From Vibrio sp. STUT-A11 (GTDB lineage: Bacteria > Pseudomonadota > Gammaproteobacteria > Enterobacterales > Vibrionaceae), in contig NZ_AP026764.1 of the NCBI RefSeq assembly GCF_026000435.1, positions 1 to 64,000 of the forward strand: DNA of 64,000 bases, read 5' to 3'. The number at the start of each line of letters is the position of its first letter. Positions within the stretch are counted from its first letter, which is position 1. Position numbers and translations under genes: made by a program. Positions 1 to 8,198 of this stretch are shown piece after piece. The notes beneath the pieces were generated by a model that did no database searches, was not told the DNA's origin, and worked only from the letters and a program-made list of their open reading frames with translations.

Positions 1-386
1 TCCTGACTGATAATCAGATGATGCTGTCTGTTTTTGATGGTGATTTAAAACAGAGGTTGGAGGCAGTGTCCCATCGTGGTACGACTTCTGATGCAGTTTC
101 TAAAATTTTATTAGATTTACTTCCTCAAGGTGAAAGCTCTATTGAATCTGTTGCGTCTCACATGGCAATAAGTAAGCGCACTTTACAAAGAAAACTAATT
201 AGTGAAGGGGTTAGTTATCAAGCCGTCTTAAAGCAAGTACGGCTGCAATTAGCCGAACATTACTTGAATGAAACCGAGCTACCACTCATTGAGGTATCTT
301 TCTTGTTGGGTTATCAAGAGCCAAACTCGTTTATTCGCGCGTACAGTTCATGGACTGGAGTGTCACCAGGACAAGTTCGTACCTAG
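1..386 (+). CDS. AraC-family regulator, C-terminal part (5' truncated by window edge)
   Basis: The reading frame is open back to base 3, so the gene begins outside the window and only the C-terminal third is visible. The visible part holds two helix-turn-helix units typical of AraC/XylS proteins: 'SHMAISKRTLQRKL' and then 'IEVSFLLGYQEPNSFIRAYSSWTGVSPGQVR', the family's signature ending. It should be a DNA-binding transcription factor; the ligand-binding N-terminus is missing, so its signal cannot be inferred. A rho-independent terminator follows 57 bases after the stop. Confidence 0.9.
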   Translation, partial: LTDNQMMLSVFDGDLKQRLEAVSHRGTTSDAVSKILLDLLPQGESSIESVASHMAISKRTLQRKLISEGVSYQAVLKQVRLQLAEHYLNETELPLIEVSFLLGYQEPNSFIRAYSSWTGVSPGQVRT

Positions 387-442
387 ATTGTGATTAGATT
401 ATGTAATTGTTGATTACATACCTCTGGCAAGCTTTGGGGCAA

Positions 443-473
443 AAAAGAGTCAGCCTGGAGGTCTGACTCTTTT
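443..473. terminator. Hairpin terminator shared by convergent genes
   Basis: An 11-bp inverted repeat (AAAAGAGTCAG / CTGACTCTTTT) with a 9-base loop sits after the AraC gene. A/T runs on both sides let it serve the plus-strand regulator and the minus-strand small gene ending at 530. Confidence 0.8.
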
Positions 474-529
474 GAATGAAACCACATGGTATCGTGGAAG
501 AACTTAGGGCTGTGGCAGGCTACACTCGC

Positions 530-775
530 TTACTCTTTGGTCTGGTGACCAGTCTTCTTCGCAAGGTTTTGCATCGCCTCGGCAAACGTAGTTGTCCCGC
601 CTTTAGCTTTAACCTGTATTACCGTATACCCCATATTTTCCAACGCTTGGCGTTCTGCTAAAACAGCTTTGTCATCTTGCTGACTACCTTGAGTAGGCTG
701 ATGAACGTAACACCCCTCTAGTTTACCATCTTCGACTAATTGGTGGTGTTTCAGTGTATCGATATCAAAATTCAT
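530..775 (-). CDS. Small acidic hypothetical protein (81 aa)
   Basis: I do not recognise this family. The product is soluble, without a signal peptide or membrane span, and has an even amphipathic composition ('AVLAERQALENMGYTVIQVKAKGGTTTFAEAMQNLAKK') that looks more like a real protein than a shadow frame. It lies convergent with the AraC regulator across a shared terminator and is followed upstream by another minus-strand small gene. The ribosome-binding site is weak. An overlapping plus-strand frame (476-661) has poor composition and is judged spurious. Confidence 0.5.
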   Translation of the reverse strand: MNFDIDTLKHHQLVEDGKLEGCYVHQPTQGSQQDDKAVLAERQALENMGYTVIQVKAKGGTTTFAEAMQNLAKKTGHQTKE

Positions 776-817
776 AATAAGTCTTTTAATTAAAAATGGG
801 GGAGTTTCTATGGCAGG

Positions 818-1033
818 TCATATCCGCTTCAAAGGTTTAACGACACTATCGAGCCCTTCAATCTTCAGAGCTAAACAAAGCTTTAATAGTTCACCTAACT
901 CCCCGTCTGGCCAGCCTTTCTTATCGAACCACAGCAAGTATTCCTCCGGTAGATCTATCAAAACTCTTCCCGTGTATTTACCAAAAGGCATTTGCATTCT
1001 TGCCAGTTTTATCAGGTTTTCTTTTTCTAACAT
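818..1033 (-). CDS. DUF3820 family protein
   Basis: A 71-residue protein containing the DUF3820 signature 'MPFGKYTGRVLIDLPEEYLLWF...GWPDGELGELL'. Members are short, cytoplasmic and widespread in gammaproteobacteria; some databases label them quorum-sensing-regulated virulence factors, but no molecular activity is established. The length is normal for the family. The 42-base gap to the next minus-strand gene (530-775) would allow co-transcription. Confidence 0.85.
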   Translation of the reverse strand: MLEKENLIKLARMQMPFGKYTGRVLIDLPEEYLLWFDKKGWPDGELGELLKLCLALKIEGLDSVVKPLKRI

Positions 1034-1149
1034 AAATCGAATAGTGGTTATCGTAAGTCGGGTAAGAGTACCACCAGTGCGATCTCCCGACCAGTTTCAC
1101 TGTGCTTTATGCTAAAGTATGCGCCAATCAAAAATAGAACGAGAAAGTA

Positions 1150-1458
1150 ATGAAGTCACCTTGTCGTGCTGCCTGTAAAAACAATGGCGGCATCTGTTCT
1201 GGATGTCACAGAACGATAGAAGAAATCATCCAATGGAAAGATAAAACGGATGAACAGCGAGACAGTTTGATAGAGCAAATTACAGGTAGCGACTCTACCC
1301 ATTCATGCCCGGAGTGCGGCACTCAAGCACATTGTGATATCGCAGCTGGGAAAGAGACCTGTTGGTGTTTTGAGGTTGAGGAAAGAGACATACCAACGCC
1401 TGATAAAGCGCAATTGTGCTTATGTCGCAAGTGCCTGGAGAAAAAGCCAGTCGCCTAA
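1150..1458 (+). CDS. DUF1289 plus Cys-rich (CWC-type) two-domain protein
   Basis: Residues 1-45 match DUF1289 ('SPCRAACKNNGGICSGCHRTIEEIIQWK'), a small Cys4 motif seen in many proteobacteria. Residues 50-98 form a second cysteine-rich module ('CPECGTQAHCDIAAGKETCWCFEV...LCLCRKCLEK') of the CWC type. Twelve cysteines in 102 residues point to zinc or Fe-S binding, which is an inference. The gene is convergent with hopJ, only 18 bases away. Confidence 0.8.
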   Translation: MKSPCRAACKNNGGICSGCHRTIEEIIQWKDKTDEQRDSLIEQITGSDSTHSCPECGTQAHCDIAAGKETCWCFEVEERDIPTPDKAQLCLCRKCLEKKPVA

Positions 1459-1476
1459 ACGACTGGCTAAGTTTGG

Positions 1477-1827
1477 TTATTTCGCTGCAAGCGCTGGTGA
1501 CTCAAACTTCACACCATCCCATCCGCTAAGCATAAAGTTACGAATGTTCTGGTGATCATCATTTTCTGGATGTTGTAGAACATCTTCACGGTAAAAACGA
1601 CCAAAACAAGCCAGCGTTGCTTCCTTATCCAGGTTATTTAGCAAGCCAAATGCAAAGATTTTGCATGAACCATTGTTCTCACCTGCTCCGTTTTCCGTTG
1701 CACCATTGGTAAATGCCGTCGGCGTGAATTCGTAATTCGCCTCAATCACCGCGATGGTTGTTTCAAATTCAATCTTTTCTGGTGTTGACGCTACCGCATC
1801 CAAAAATTGTTGTAGTTCCATTTTCAT
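1477..1827 (-). CDS. HopJ type III effector-like protein
   Basis: A 116-residue protein matching the HopJ (HopPmaJ) family: N-terminal amphipathic helix, then 'IAVIEANYEFTPTAFTNG', 'NGSCKIFAFGLLNNLDKEATLACFGRFYREDVLQHPENDDHQNIRNFM' and 'GWDGVKFE'. Despite the family name, free-living vibrios carry it away from any type III locus, so a housekeeping role is more likely than secretion. The full family length is present. The 198-base gap to the next gene is divergent and should hold both promoters. Confidence 0.9.
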   Translation of the reverse strand: MKMELQQFLDAVASTPEKIEFETTIAVIEANYEFTPTAFTNGATENGAGENNGSCKIFAFGLLNNLDKEATLACFGRFYREDVLQHPENDDHQNIRNFMLSGWDGVKFESPALAAK

Positions 1828-2025
1828 TCCAAATTGTTATGCCATCATGCCGGTGACATATTTGTTTCATAAAAAGCCAATATAAAGGTCATTAATCATA
1901 CATATATTCATAGCCTTACCAAAACACACGTCATTTAATGCTCTAAAGCTATTTAATTTAAGAGTGAATATTTATAGCAGAATTATGCATTGATCGACAT
2001 TGTATCGGATTGATAAGGAGATATC

Positions 2026-3795
2026 ATGTCCACCCCATTTAAAGCAATAGGTGTTTTAGCACTTTCGTCACTTGCCATCGCATGTTCCTCACAGCCTGAC
2101 AATACACTGGCTTCCTTTAGTGCACAGTGTAACGCGACGATTGCGCCTGTTTCTGGCGAAACCTCTATTCAAGGACTGACGTTGGTAGGGACGTCTTTTG
2201 CTGATGCTCCGTTTGATACCTCAGCAGCAGAGATTGTTAGCTATGATGCGTGTACAGACAAGCTTTATGTCGTCAACGCTCAGGCAAAACGCATCGATAT
2301 CTTGTCTATGGACGAAAATAGCGCCCCATCTCAAACCACGTTTATCGATTTGAATGGTGCTGGTGAAGCTGCATCGATTGATATCGGCGCGGCCAACAGC
2401 GTTGCTGTCTCAAACGGTCTTATCGCGGTTGCGATCGAGAACAGCAACAAACAAGAAAACGGCATTATCGCCCTTTACCGCTCTGATGACTTGTCTCTTG
2501 TGACTACCTACCCAACAGGTGCACTACCAGATATGGTCGGATTTTCAAAAGATGGCCGCTATATTGCAACCGCGAATGAAGGGGAACCAAGTGGTGACTA
2601 CCGTGTTGACCCGAAAGGCAGTATTACGTTAGTGGATTTGAGCCAGGGGATCACCAACGCAGAAGTCACACAAATTGGTTTCGAACAATTTGATGGCCCA
2701 CGCGCCAATGAATTACCAGGCAACGTGCGTATCTCTGGTCCGAACGCAAGTGTGGCTCAAGACTTGGAGCCTGAATACTTAACCTTCGCTGACAACGGCA
2801 AAATTTACGTGGCATTGCAAGAAAACAATGCCATGGCAATCATTAACCCTGAAAGCAAATCGGTTGAGAAGATCGTCGGTTTAGGTGAGAAATCCTGGTC
2901 AGACGCTAAATTGGATGCGTCCAACAAAGACAAAATCGTTGGCAACTTCAAGAGCTACCCTCAATTGGTTGGCTTATATATGCCAGACACCCTCGACAGC
3001 TATTCAGTGAATGGCAATAGCTACATCGTCTCTGCCAACGAAGGCGACGGCCGAGAATATGGCATCAAAACCACTCAGCAAGTTTGTGACCAAGCGAGCT
3101 TTAAGTGGGATGAAGACGACTATCAAGGTACAAGCGACTACACCAGCACAGAAGGCACGTGTCTCAGTCACGTCGATGAAGTGCGCGGCAAGAAGCTTAA
3201 GGTAGCGGACGATCACCCACTGGCACCAGCGCTAAAGGACAACGCATTATTAGCACGACTCAAAGTGATCAAACCGGAGCAGACATTATCTGCCACTGAA
3301 AATGTCCAGGCGTTTGGCGCTCGCTCTTTCTCAATCTGGGATGAAAATGGTGAATTAGTTTTCGACAGCGGTGATGACTTCGCGACCATCGCTTTAATTA
3401 ATCAAGGCAAACACTTCAACAGCACCAATGACAGCAATAGCAGTGGTGATGACCGAAGCGATGATAAAGGCATCGAACCTGAAGCAATCGAAACCGCAGA
3501 GATAAACGGTCGCCACTACGCGTTCATTGGCCTTGAACGCCAAGGTGGCATCATGGTTTACGACATTAGTGAACCTAGCCAAGCGGTATTCCTGCACTAT
3601 GTTAACCATCGTAATTACGATCAGCCGGTATGCACACAAGTAGAAGACAGCGAGTGTGCAAATGACACTTACAACCCAAAAGCGGGTGATCTCGCGCCAG
3701 AGTCGATCAATTACTTCACTCGTAACGGTGGTCACTTTATCGCGGTAGGTAATGAAGTATCTGGCACGACGTCTGTTTACCGTATCGAGCTTTAA
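2026..3795 (+). CDS. Choice-of-anchor I family surface lipoprotein
   Basis: A 589-residue protein with a lipobox at the N-terminus ('LALSSLAIACSS'), so it is probably lipidated and exported. The body is a beta-propeller-like repeat ('VAVSNGLIAVAIENSNKQENG', 'SKDGRYIATANEGEPSGDYRVDPKGSITLVDLS', 'YIVSANEGDGREYG') characteristic of choice-of-anchor I proteins, which are often annotated as alkaline-phosphatase-like. The ATG follows a strong AAGGAG site. It is monocistronic, with a terminator downstream. Substrate and enzymatic activity are not evident from the sequence. Confidence 0.85.
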   Translation: MSTPFKAIGVLALSSLAIACSSQPDNTLASFSAQCNATIAPVSGETSIQGLTLVGTSFADAPFDTSAAEIVSYDACTDKLYVVNAQAKRIDILSMDENSAPSQTTFIDLNGAGEAASIDIGAANSVAVSNGLIAVAIENSNKQENGIIALYRSDDLSLVTTYPTGALPDMVGFSKDGRYIATANEGEPSGDYRVDPKGSITLVDLSQGITNAEVTQIGFEQFDGPRANELPGNVRISGPNASVAQDLEPEYLTFADNGKIYVALQENNAMAIINPESKSVEKIVGLGEKSWSDAKLDASNKDKIVGNFKSYPQLVGLYMPDTLDSYSVNGNSYIVSANEGDGREYGIKTTQQVCDQASFKWDEDDYQGTSDYTSTEGTCLSHVDEVRGKKLKVADDHPLAPALKDNALLARLKVIKPEQTLSATENVQAFGARSFSIWDENGELVFDSGDDFATIALINQGKHFNSTNDSNSSGDDRSDDKGIEPEAIETAEINGRHYAFIGLERQGGIMVYDISEPSQAVFLHYVNHRNYDQPVCTQVEDSECANDTYNPKAGDLAPESINYFTRNGGHFIAVGNEVSGTTSVYRIEL

Positions 3796-3857
3796 CGCTA
3801 GATTGCTAAAGTAAAGTGGCTTCTACTAAGTTGCTCTAACTAATTTGCTTTAACGAC

Positions 3858-3886
3858 AACGCCCAAACTGATGTTCGGGCGTTTTG
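3858..3886 (+). terminator. Rho-independent terminator
   Basis: AACGCCC / GGGCGTT stem with a partly paired loop and a short T run, 62 bases after the lipoprotein stop codon. Confidence 0.75.
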
Positions 3887-3906
3887 CTATATAAACAAGG
3901 TTCTGG

Positions 3907-4245
3907 TTACTCAGCGAGAGCCAGACCGTCACATTTCGCTGCACAGATAAAGTCGTTCTTATGTAGCCCTTTTATCGAGTGACTCCACCAAGTCACCGTG
4001 ACTTTACCCCACTCCAGCAAGATCGACGGATGATGAAATTCATCTTCAGCCAATTCAGCAATTTTATTACTGAACGCCCAAGCCTGCTTAAAGTTCTTAA
4101 ACTTATACTCTTTTTCTAACTGAGGGATCCCTTCTCTTTCAACTATCTGCCAATCATTAAGTTGTAGCAGCAGAGACTGTTGCTCCTCGTTACTCAGTGC
4201 AATGGCATCAAGACTACAAGCTTCGCATTTTTGTTCATTCAACAT
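3907..4245 (-). CDS. phhB: Pterin-4-alpha-carbinolamine dehydratase
   Basis: Regenerates dihydropterin from the 4a-carbinolamine made by phenylalanine hydroxylase. The family core is present: 'WQIVEREGIPQLEKEYKFKNFKQAWAFSNKIAELAEDEFHHPSILLEWGKVTVTWWSHSIKGLHKNDFICAAK', including the active-site His pair (EFHHP) and the later His in 'SHSIKGL'. The chosen start (MLNEQKCEAC) gives the normal ~112 residues; a start 48 bases upstream would add an unlikely extension. It overlaps the end of phhA by 11 bases, so the two are translationally coupled. Confidence 0.93.
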   Translation of the reverse strand: MLNEQKCEACSLDAIALSNEEQQSLLLQLNDWQIVEREGIPQLEKEYKFKNFKQAWAFSNKIAELAEDEFHHPSILLEWGKVTVTWWSHSIKGLHKNDFICAAKCDGLALAE

Positions 4246-5029
4246 GAGCAGGTTCCTTTGGTTTAAATAATGGTGGCAACAATCCAGCCCCAATCGCCTT
4301 ATCGGCTTGCGTTAATAGGTTTAATTGACTGATTTGATACAGCTGTGAAAAATCGTCAATTACATAATACTTAGGTTGCATAATGTCGATGCGATAAGGT
4401 GTTCTCAGTACGGTTTGTAAATCGAACTCCTCACGAATCGCATCATCACTTTCCAATGAATAAATCGTTTCTCCCGGAGACGAGAGAATACCGCCGCCAT
4501 AGATCTTGGTCTGCTCGCCTTCTTTTACTAGGCCGAACTCGACGGTAAACCAATATAATCGAGCAAGATAAGCCCTCTGCTTCGGAGTCGCAGCTTGTCC
4601 TAACTGGCCATAATGTTCCGTAAACGCGGCGAAGTCAGGGTTGGTCAACATGGCACAGTGGCCAAATATTTCATGGAAGAAGTCTGGCTCTTGCAAATAG
4701 TCAAACTCTTCACGACTGCGCAGAAACGTCGCCACAGGGAAACGTTTATTGCCTAATAAATTGAAAAACCTATCGAAATCGATAAGTGCTGGGACAGGCT
4801 CAACTTGCCATCCTGTCGTCTCCATCAGTACGCGATTGATCTCCGGAATCTGTGGAACACGATCCTCAGGTAAATCGAGCAGTGTCAAGCCATGCAGATA
4901 AGCCTGACAGGCACGGTTTTGAATCACACTCATCTGTCTCGTGACTAAGTCGCGCCAAATGGCATCTTCTTCCAGGCTCCATTCCACCCTTCCATCCTGG
5001 TCAACGGGCTTAGAATGATATTGAGTCAT
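4235..5029 (-). CDS. phhA: Phenylalanine 4-monooxygenase
   Basis: Converts phenylalanine to tyrosine with tetrahydropterin, O2 and non-heme iron. The 264-residue length matches bacterial PhhA. The metal ligands are visible: two His in 'DFFHEIFGHCAML' and the Glu in 'YWFTVEFGLV'. 'GGGILSSPGETIYSL' and the 'DIMQPKYYVIDDFSQLYQI' tail are conserved. It is the first gene of a phhA-phhB operon. A TyrR/PhhR-type box lies about 95-110 bases upstream, fitting aromatic amino-acid control. Confidence 0.96.
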   Translation of the reverse strand: MTQYHSKPVDQDGRVEWSLEEDAIWRDLVTRQMSVIQNRACQAYLHGLTLLDLPEDRVPQIPEINRVLMETTGWQVEPVPALIDFDRFFNLLGNKRFPVATFLRSREEFDYLQEPDFFHEIFGHCAMLTNPDFAAFTEHYGQLGQAATPKQRAYLARLYWFTVEFGLVKEGEQTKIYGGGILSSPGETIYSLESDDAIREEFDLQTVLRTPYRIDIMQPKYYVIDDFSQLYQISQLNLLTQADKAIGAGLLPPLFKPKEPAHVE

Positions 5030-5121
5030 GGCCTTTCTCCATTAACAAATCCTTTACAATAAGCCTATCCGTACTCGTTCCAGCTTCCAATCCCTCAACC
5101 ATTTTCACCGCGCCAATTGAG

Positions 5122-5139
5122 TGTAACAAATTATTTACA
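5122..5139. promoter_or_regulatory. TyrR/PhhR-type operator
   Basis: TGTAAC-AAATTA-TTTACA matches the TyrR box consensus TGTAAA-N6-TTTACA at 11 of 12 fixed bases. It lies between divergent phhA and the acetoacetyl-CoA synthetase gene and could regulate either. Confidence 0.7.
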
Positions 5140-5159
5140 ATTACATATAAGACTATGAT

Positions 5160-5206
5160 ATTGCTAACATCAAATACTTAACGGCAAGTTTGACATTGTT
5201 AGCAAT
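5160..5206. promoter_or_regulatory. Pair of inverted 10-bp sites over the aacS promoter
   Basis: ATTGCTAACA (5160-5169) and its exact reverse complement TGTTAGCAAT (5197-5206) are separated by 27 bases. A TTGACA -35 element (5190-5195) lies between and beside them. The arrangement suggests a repressor or activator site for the plus-strand gene; the cognate regulator is not known to me. Confidence 0.45.
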
Positions 5207-5251
5207 TGCTTTCAGACTTAGTGTGTTATCAGCTTGTTATAGAAGGAACCT

Positions 5252-7225
5252 ATGCGCGAGTACAACAAATTATGGCAACCGAGCGAAAGCCGCATCGAAG
5301 AAGCCAATATCACCCAGTTTATTGACCACATAAACAGGCAAGGGAATGACCTAAAAAACTATGCCGAATTGCATCAATGGTCACTCGATCATAACGAACA
5401 GTTTTGGCAAGAAGTCTGGCTGTTTTGTGATGTGATTGGAAACCAGGGCGACACGGTAAAATGTCAAGCTGAAAGTAAATGGCAACAACCGGTTCCTAAC
5501 CGCGATGCTCGTTGGTTTCCTGATGCCCAAATGAATTATGCAGAGAACCTTCTTAGCTTTGCCTATCACAACCCAAATGATATTGCGATTTGGTTCGAAA
5601 ACGAGCTTGAAGAGCGGCAAACTTACACGTGGCAAGCGCTCTGCGATGAAGTTTCCAGCATACAGCGATGGCTGAAAGATTGTGGCGTAAAAAAAGGTGA
5701 TGTGGTTGCTGGTTATCTGCCGTATCTACCTCAAACCGTCATCGCAATGCTTGCCACAACCAGCCTTGGCGCGACCTGGACCGCTACGTCTCCGGACTTT
5801 GGCATAGACAGCGTTCTAGAACGATTTGGCCAAGTAAAACCTAAAGTTCTCTTCACTTGCGATGGCTACACATTTAACGGCAAAGTGTTTGATATGACGG
5901 ATAAAAACCATCATATCTCCGAGCACTTGGATGGGCTCAAGCACGTTTGCCAGATCAACTATCTCAATCCGCGCAGCTGTGAATGTGATGTTTGTACCCA
6001 AGATTGGCAATACAATTTAAATCAATATCCTCCACAGCCTGTCACTTATACGCGTATCAACTTTAATGATCCGCTATTTATACTCTATTCTTCAGGCACA
6101 ACCGGAAAACCGAAGTGTATCGTGCATTCTGTCGGTGGCACCCTACTTAACCACGTTAAAGAGCATCAACTTCATTGTGACATTCAGCCTGAAGACCGCG
6201 TGTTCTATTACACCACTTGCGGATGGATGATGTGGAACTGGCATGTTTCTACATTAGCCAGTGGTGCGTGCCTGGTTATCTTTGATGGCAGTCCAATGTA
6301 CCCCAATTACAAGGTGCTGTGGAATCTGGCTAAAAGCGCTCACGTCTCACTTTTTGGTACCTCGGCAAAATACCTGGAAGCCATGGAGAAAGCCGGTTAT
6401 TCAACCCAAGACAATGACCCGCTTCCATCACTGAAAACCATCTGTTCAACGGGCTCTGTACTCTACCCTGAACAATTTGATTACGTTTATCAGCATCTGA
6501 AAGAGGATGTTCATTTAGCTTCCATTTCTGGCGGTACCGATATCTGTGGCTGTTTTGTGTTAGGTAACCCTATCTCCCCGGTTTACCGTGGTGAATGTCA
6601 ATGTGCGGGATTGGGTGTAGATGCAAGAGTATTCAATCCACAAGGCCATGATATTGTCGGTAAACGTGGCGAGTTAGTGTGTGCCAATTCGATTCCGAAT
6701 TTCCCGGCTCAATTCTGGGATGACTCCGGAGAGCGTTACCATAATGCGTACTGGGATAAATTCGATAATGTCTGGCATCACGGTGATGATGTGGAAAGAA
6801 ACGCCTCAACGGGCGGTTACGTATTCTATGGGCGTAGCGACACAACGCTAAATCCCGGAGGAGTAAGAATCGGCACGGCAGAAATTTACCAACAGGTTAA
6901 TTCGATAGAAGGCATCGTAGACTCAATCGCCGTCGGAAAAGAAGTGGATAGAAACGAACAGATCTGGCTGTTTGTTCAGTTAGCAAGTAGCGACAGATTA
7001 AACGATGACATGATCGCGAAAATCAAAGCTCAGTTGAAGTCTGCCTGCTCAGCAAGACACGTACCCAGCGAGATTTTTGCCATTAGTGACATACCGAAAA
7101 CCAGGTCGGGAAAGTTAGTCGAACTTGCAGTTAAACAAGTGATCAATGGCAGAGAAGTTGAAAACATCGGCGCGATAGCAAACGCACAAGTTTTAGATGA
7201 GATAAAAAAGCTTGTGTCAGCCTGA
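5252..7225 (+). CDS. aacS: Acetoacetyl-CoA synthetase
   Basis: ATP-dependent activation of acetoacetate to acetoacetyl-CoA, feeding ketone-body or leucine breakdown products into central metabolism. At 657 residues it has the family's full length. Adenylate-forming motifs are clear: 'LYSSGTTGKPKCIVHS' (P-loop-like, about residue 275), 'SGGTDICG', 'YGRSDTTLNPGGVRIG', and the catalytic lysine in 'PKTRSGKLVE' near the C-terminus. The N-terminal 'NYAENLL' block is typical of acetoacetyl- rather than acetyl-CoA synthetases. An AGAAGGA ribosome site precedes the ATG. It is divergent from phhAB, linking it functionally to aromatic amino-acid catabolism, which yields acetoacetate. Confidence 0.93.
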   Translation: MREYNKLWQPSESRIEEANITQFIDHINRQGNDLKNYAELHQWSLDHNEQFWQEVWLFCDVIGNQGDTVKCQAESKWQQPVPNRDARWFPDAQMNYAENLLSFAYHNPNDIAIWFENELEERQTYTWQALCDEVSSIQRWLKDCGVKKGDVVAGYLPYLPQTVIAMLATTSLGATWTATSPDFGIDSVLERFGQVKPKVLFTCDGYTFNGKVFDMTDKNHHISEHLDGLKHVCQINYLNPRSCECDVCTQDWQYNLNQYPPQPVTYTRINFNDPLFILYSSGTTGKPKCIVHSVGGTLLNHVKEHQLHCDIQPEDRVFYYTTCGWMMWNWHVSTLASGACLVIFDGSPMYPNYKVLWNLAKSAHVSLFGTSAKYLEAMEKAGYSTQDNDPLPSLKTICSTGSVLYPEQFDYVYQHLKEDVHLASISGGTDICGCFVLGNPISPVYRGECQCAGLGVDARVFNPQGHDIVGKRGELVCANSIPNFPAQFWDDSGERYHNAYWDKFDNVWHHGDDVERNASTGGYVFYGRSDTTLNPGGVRIGTAEIYQQVNSIEGIVDSIAVGKEVDRNEQIWLFVQLASSDRLNDDMIAKIKAQLKSACSARHVPSEIFAISDIPKTRSGKLVELAVKQVINGREVENIGAIANAQVLDEIKKLVSA

Positions 7226-7256
7226 TCGGGCCATGAGGCGAAGGTTACAGGCAAAT

Positions 7257-7283
7257 AAAAGCGAGCCATGATGCTCGCTTTTT
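7257..7283. terminator. Bidirectional terminator
   Basis: AAAAGCGAGC / GCTCGCTTTT with a 6-base loop between the convergent aacS and methyltransferase genes; A and T tracts on both sides. Confidence 0.85.
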
Positions 7284-7300
7284 GATGTTCTGATTCGAGT

Positions 7301-7876
7301 CTAACGGCGACCAACACCCATTAACACAGACATTGTTTTGCCATCTGACGTAATTTCAAACACCGGCTTTGCCTCTACATCAGTAAAACCTGCTTTAACG
7401 AGAGCAGATTCTGATTGTGCTACCGTAAAGCCATCTTGCTGTGAGTCGGAGACAAAATCAAAATGAACGAAATAACCATCGTGGTTAAGTAATGAGTGCG
7501 AAATGTTTAATGCTGAATCAACATCGTCAACAAACGCTAAAACTGATGATGCAACGACGAGATCAAATTGTCCACGAAACGCTGGGTGCTGCGCAACAAG
7601 ACCGCGAGATAAGGTATCGACCACTGGCTCAACATTTACCAGCTCTTTTTTATCTAGCTCTTCGATCATCTCCTCGGAGGTATCGAGTGCCACAATATCT
7701 TTGACCATTGGGGACAATAACTGACTTAATTGCCCGGTTCCACATCCAAAATCCAGTAATTTAATGCCATCAAGCTGAGTTAACTGTTGTAGCTGTTCAA
7801 ACACTGACTGCGCAAATTGCTTGGTTGCGGGATTTGATTCCCAACTCTTTGCTAAGCCGTCCCAATCTTGTGCCAT
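7301..7876 (-). CDS. Class I SAM-dependent methyltransferase
   Basis: Contains the SAM-binding motif I 'IKLLDFGCGTGQLSQLL', motif post-I 'DIVALDTSEEMIEEL', and the later 'FDLVVASSVLAFVDD'. The substrate cannot be told. The frame is open further upstream, but the start MAQDWDGLAKSWE is chosen because GGAGG sits five bases before it and the family begins there; the longer upstream version has unusual composition. The product is about 191 residues and cytoplasmic. Confidence 0.88.
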   Translation of the reverse strand: MAQDWDGLAKSWESNPATKQFAQSVFEQLQQLTQLDGIKLLDFGCGTGQLSQLLSPMVKDIVALDTSEEMIEELDKKELVNVEPVVDTLSRGLVAQHPAFRGQFDLVVASSVLAFVDDVDSALNISHSLLNHDGYFVHFDFVSDSQQDGFTVAQSESALVKAGFTDVEAKPVFEITSDGKTMSVLMGVGRR

Positions 7877-8198
7877 CGTGGCCTCCATGTTCACTTCTGA
7901 TATCTCACATCTCACCGTGTGACGCCGAAAGTACTTGAGTTGAGAAGAGAACACTTTATTCTCTGTTACAAAGCGCAAAACACTTTCAGCGTGACACAAG
8001 AAGTCTCACATTAATTAACTTCTTTTGAGCGTCAAGACCTAATCTTCGCATACTCGGTATAGGGTACCCCAAAACCACAAAAAGACCATAGAGTTATCTA
8101 GCGAAATCTTGTTTTTTTGGTTAACCTTTCACAGCTTTGGGAGTCTGTCTGTAACCTATCCCTATTGATTTCAAATTACTTTTCGGTTGTGTCAAATC

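Noticed and set aside
476..661. Plus-strand 61-residue frame
   Set aside because: Overlaps the more plausible minus-strand gene at 530-775, has a low-quality composition and no ribosome site.
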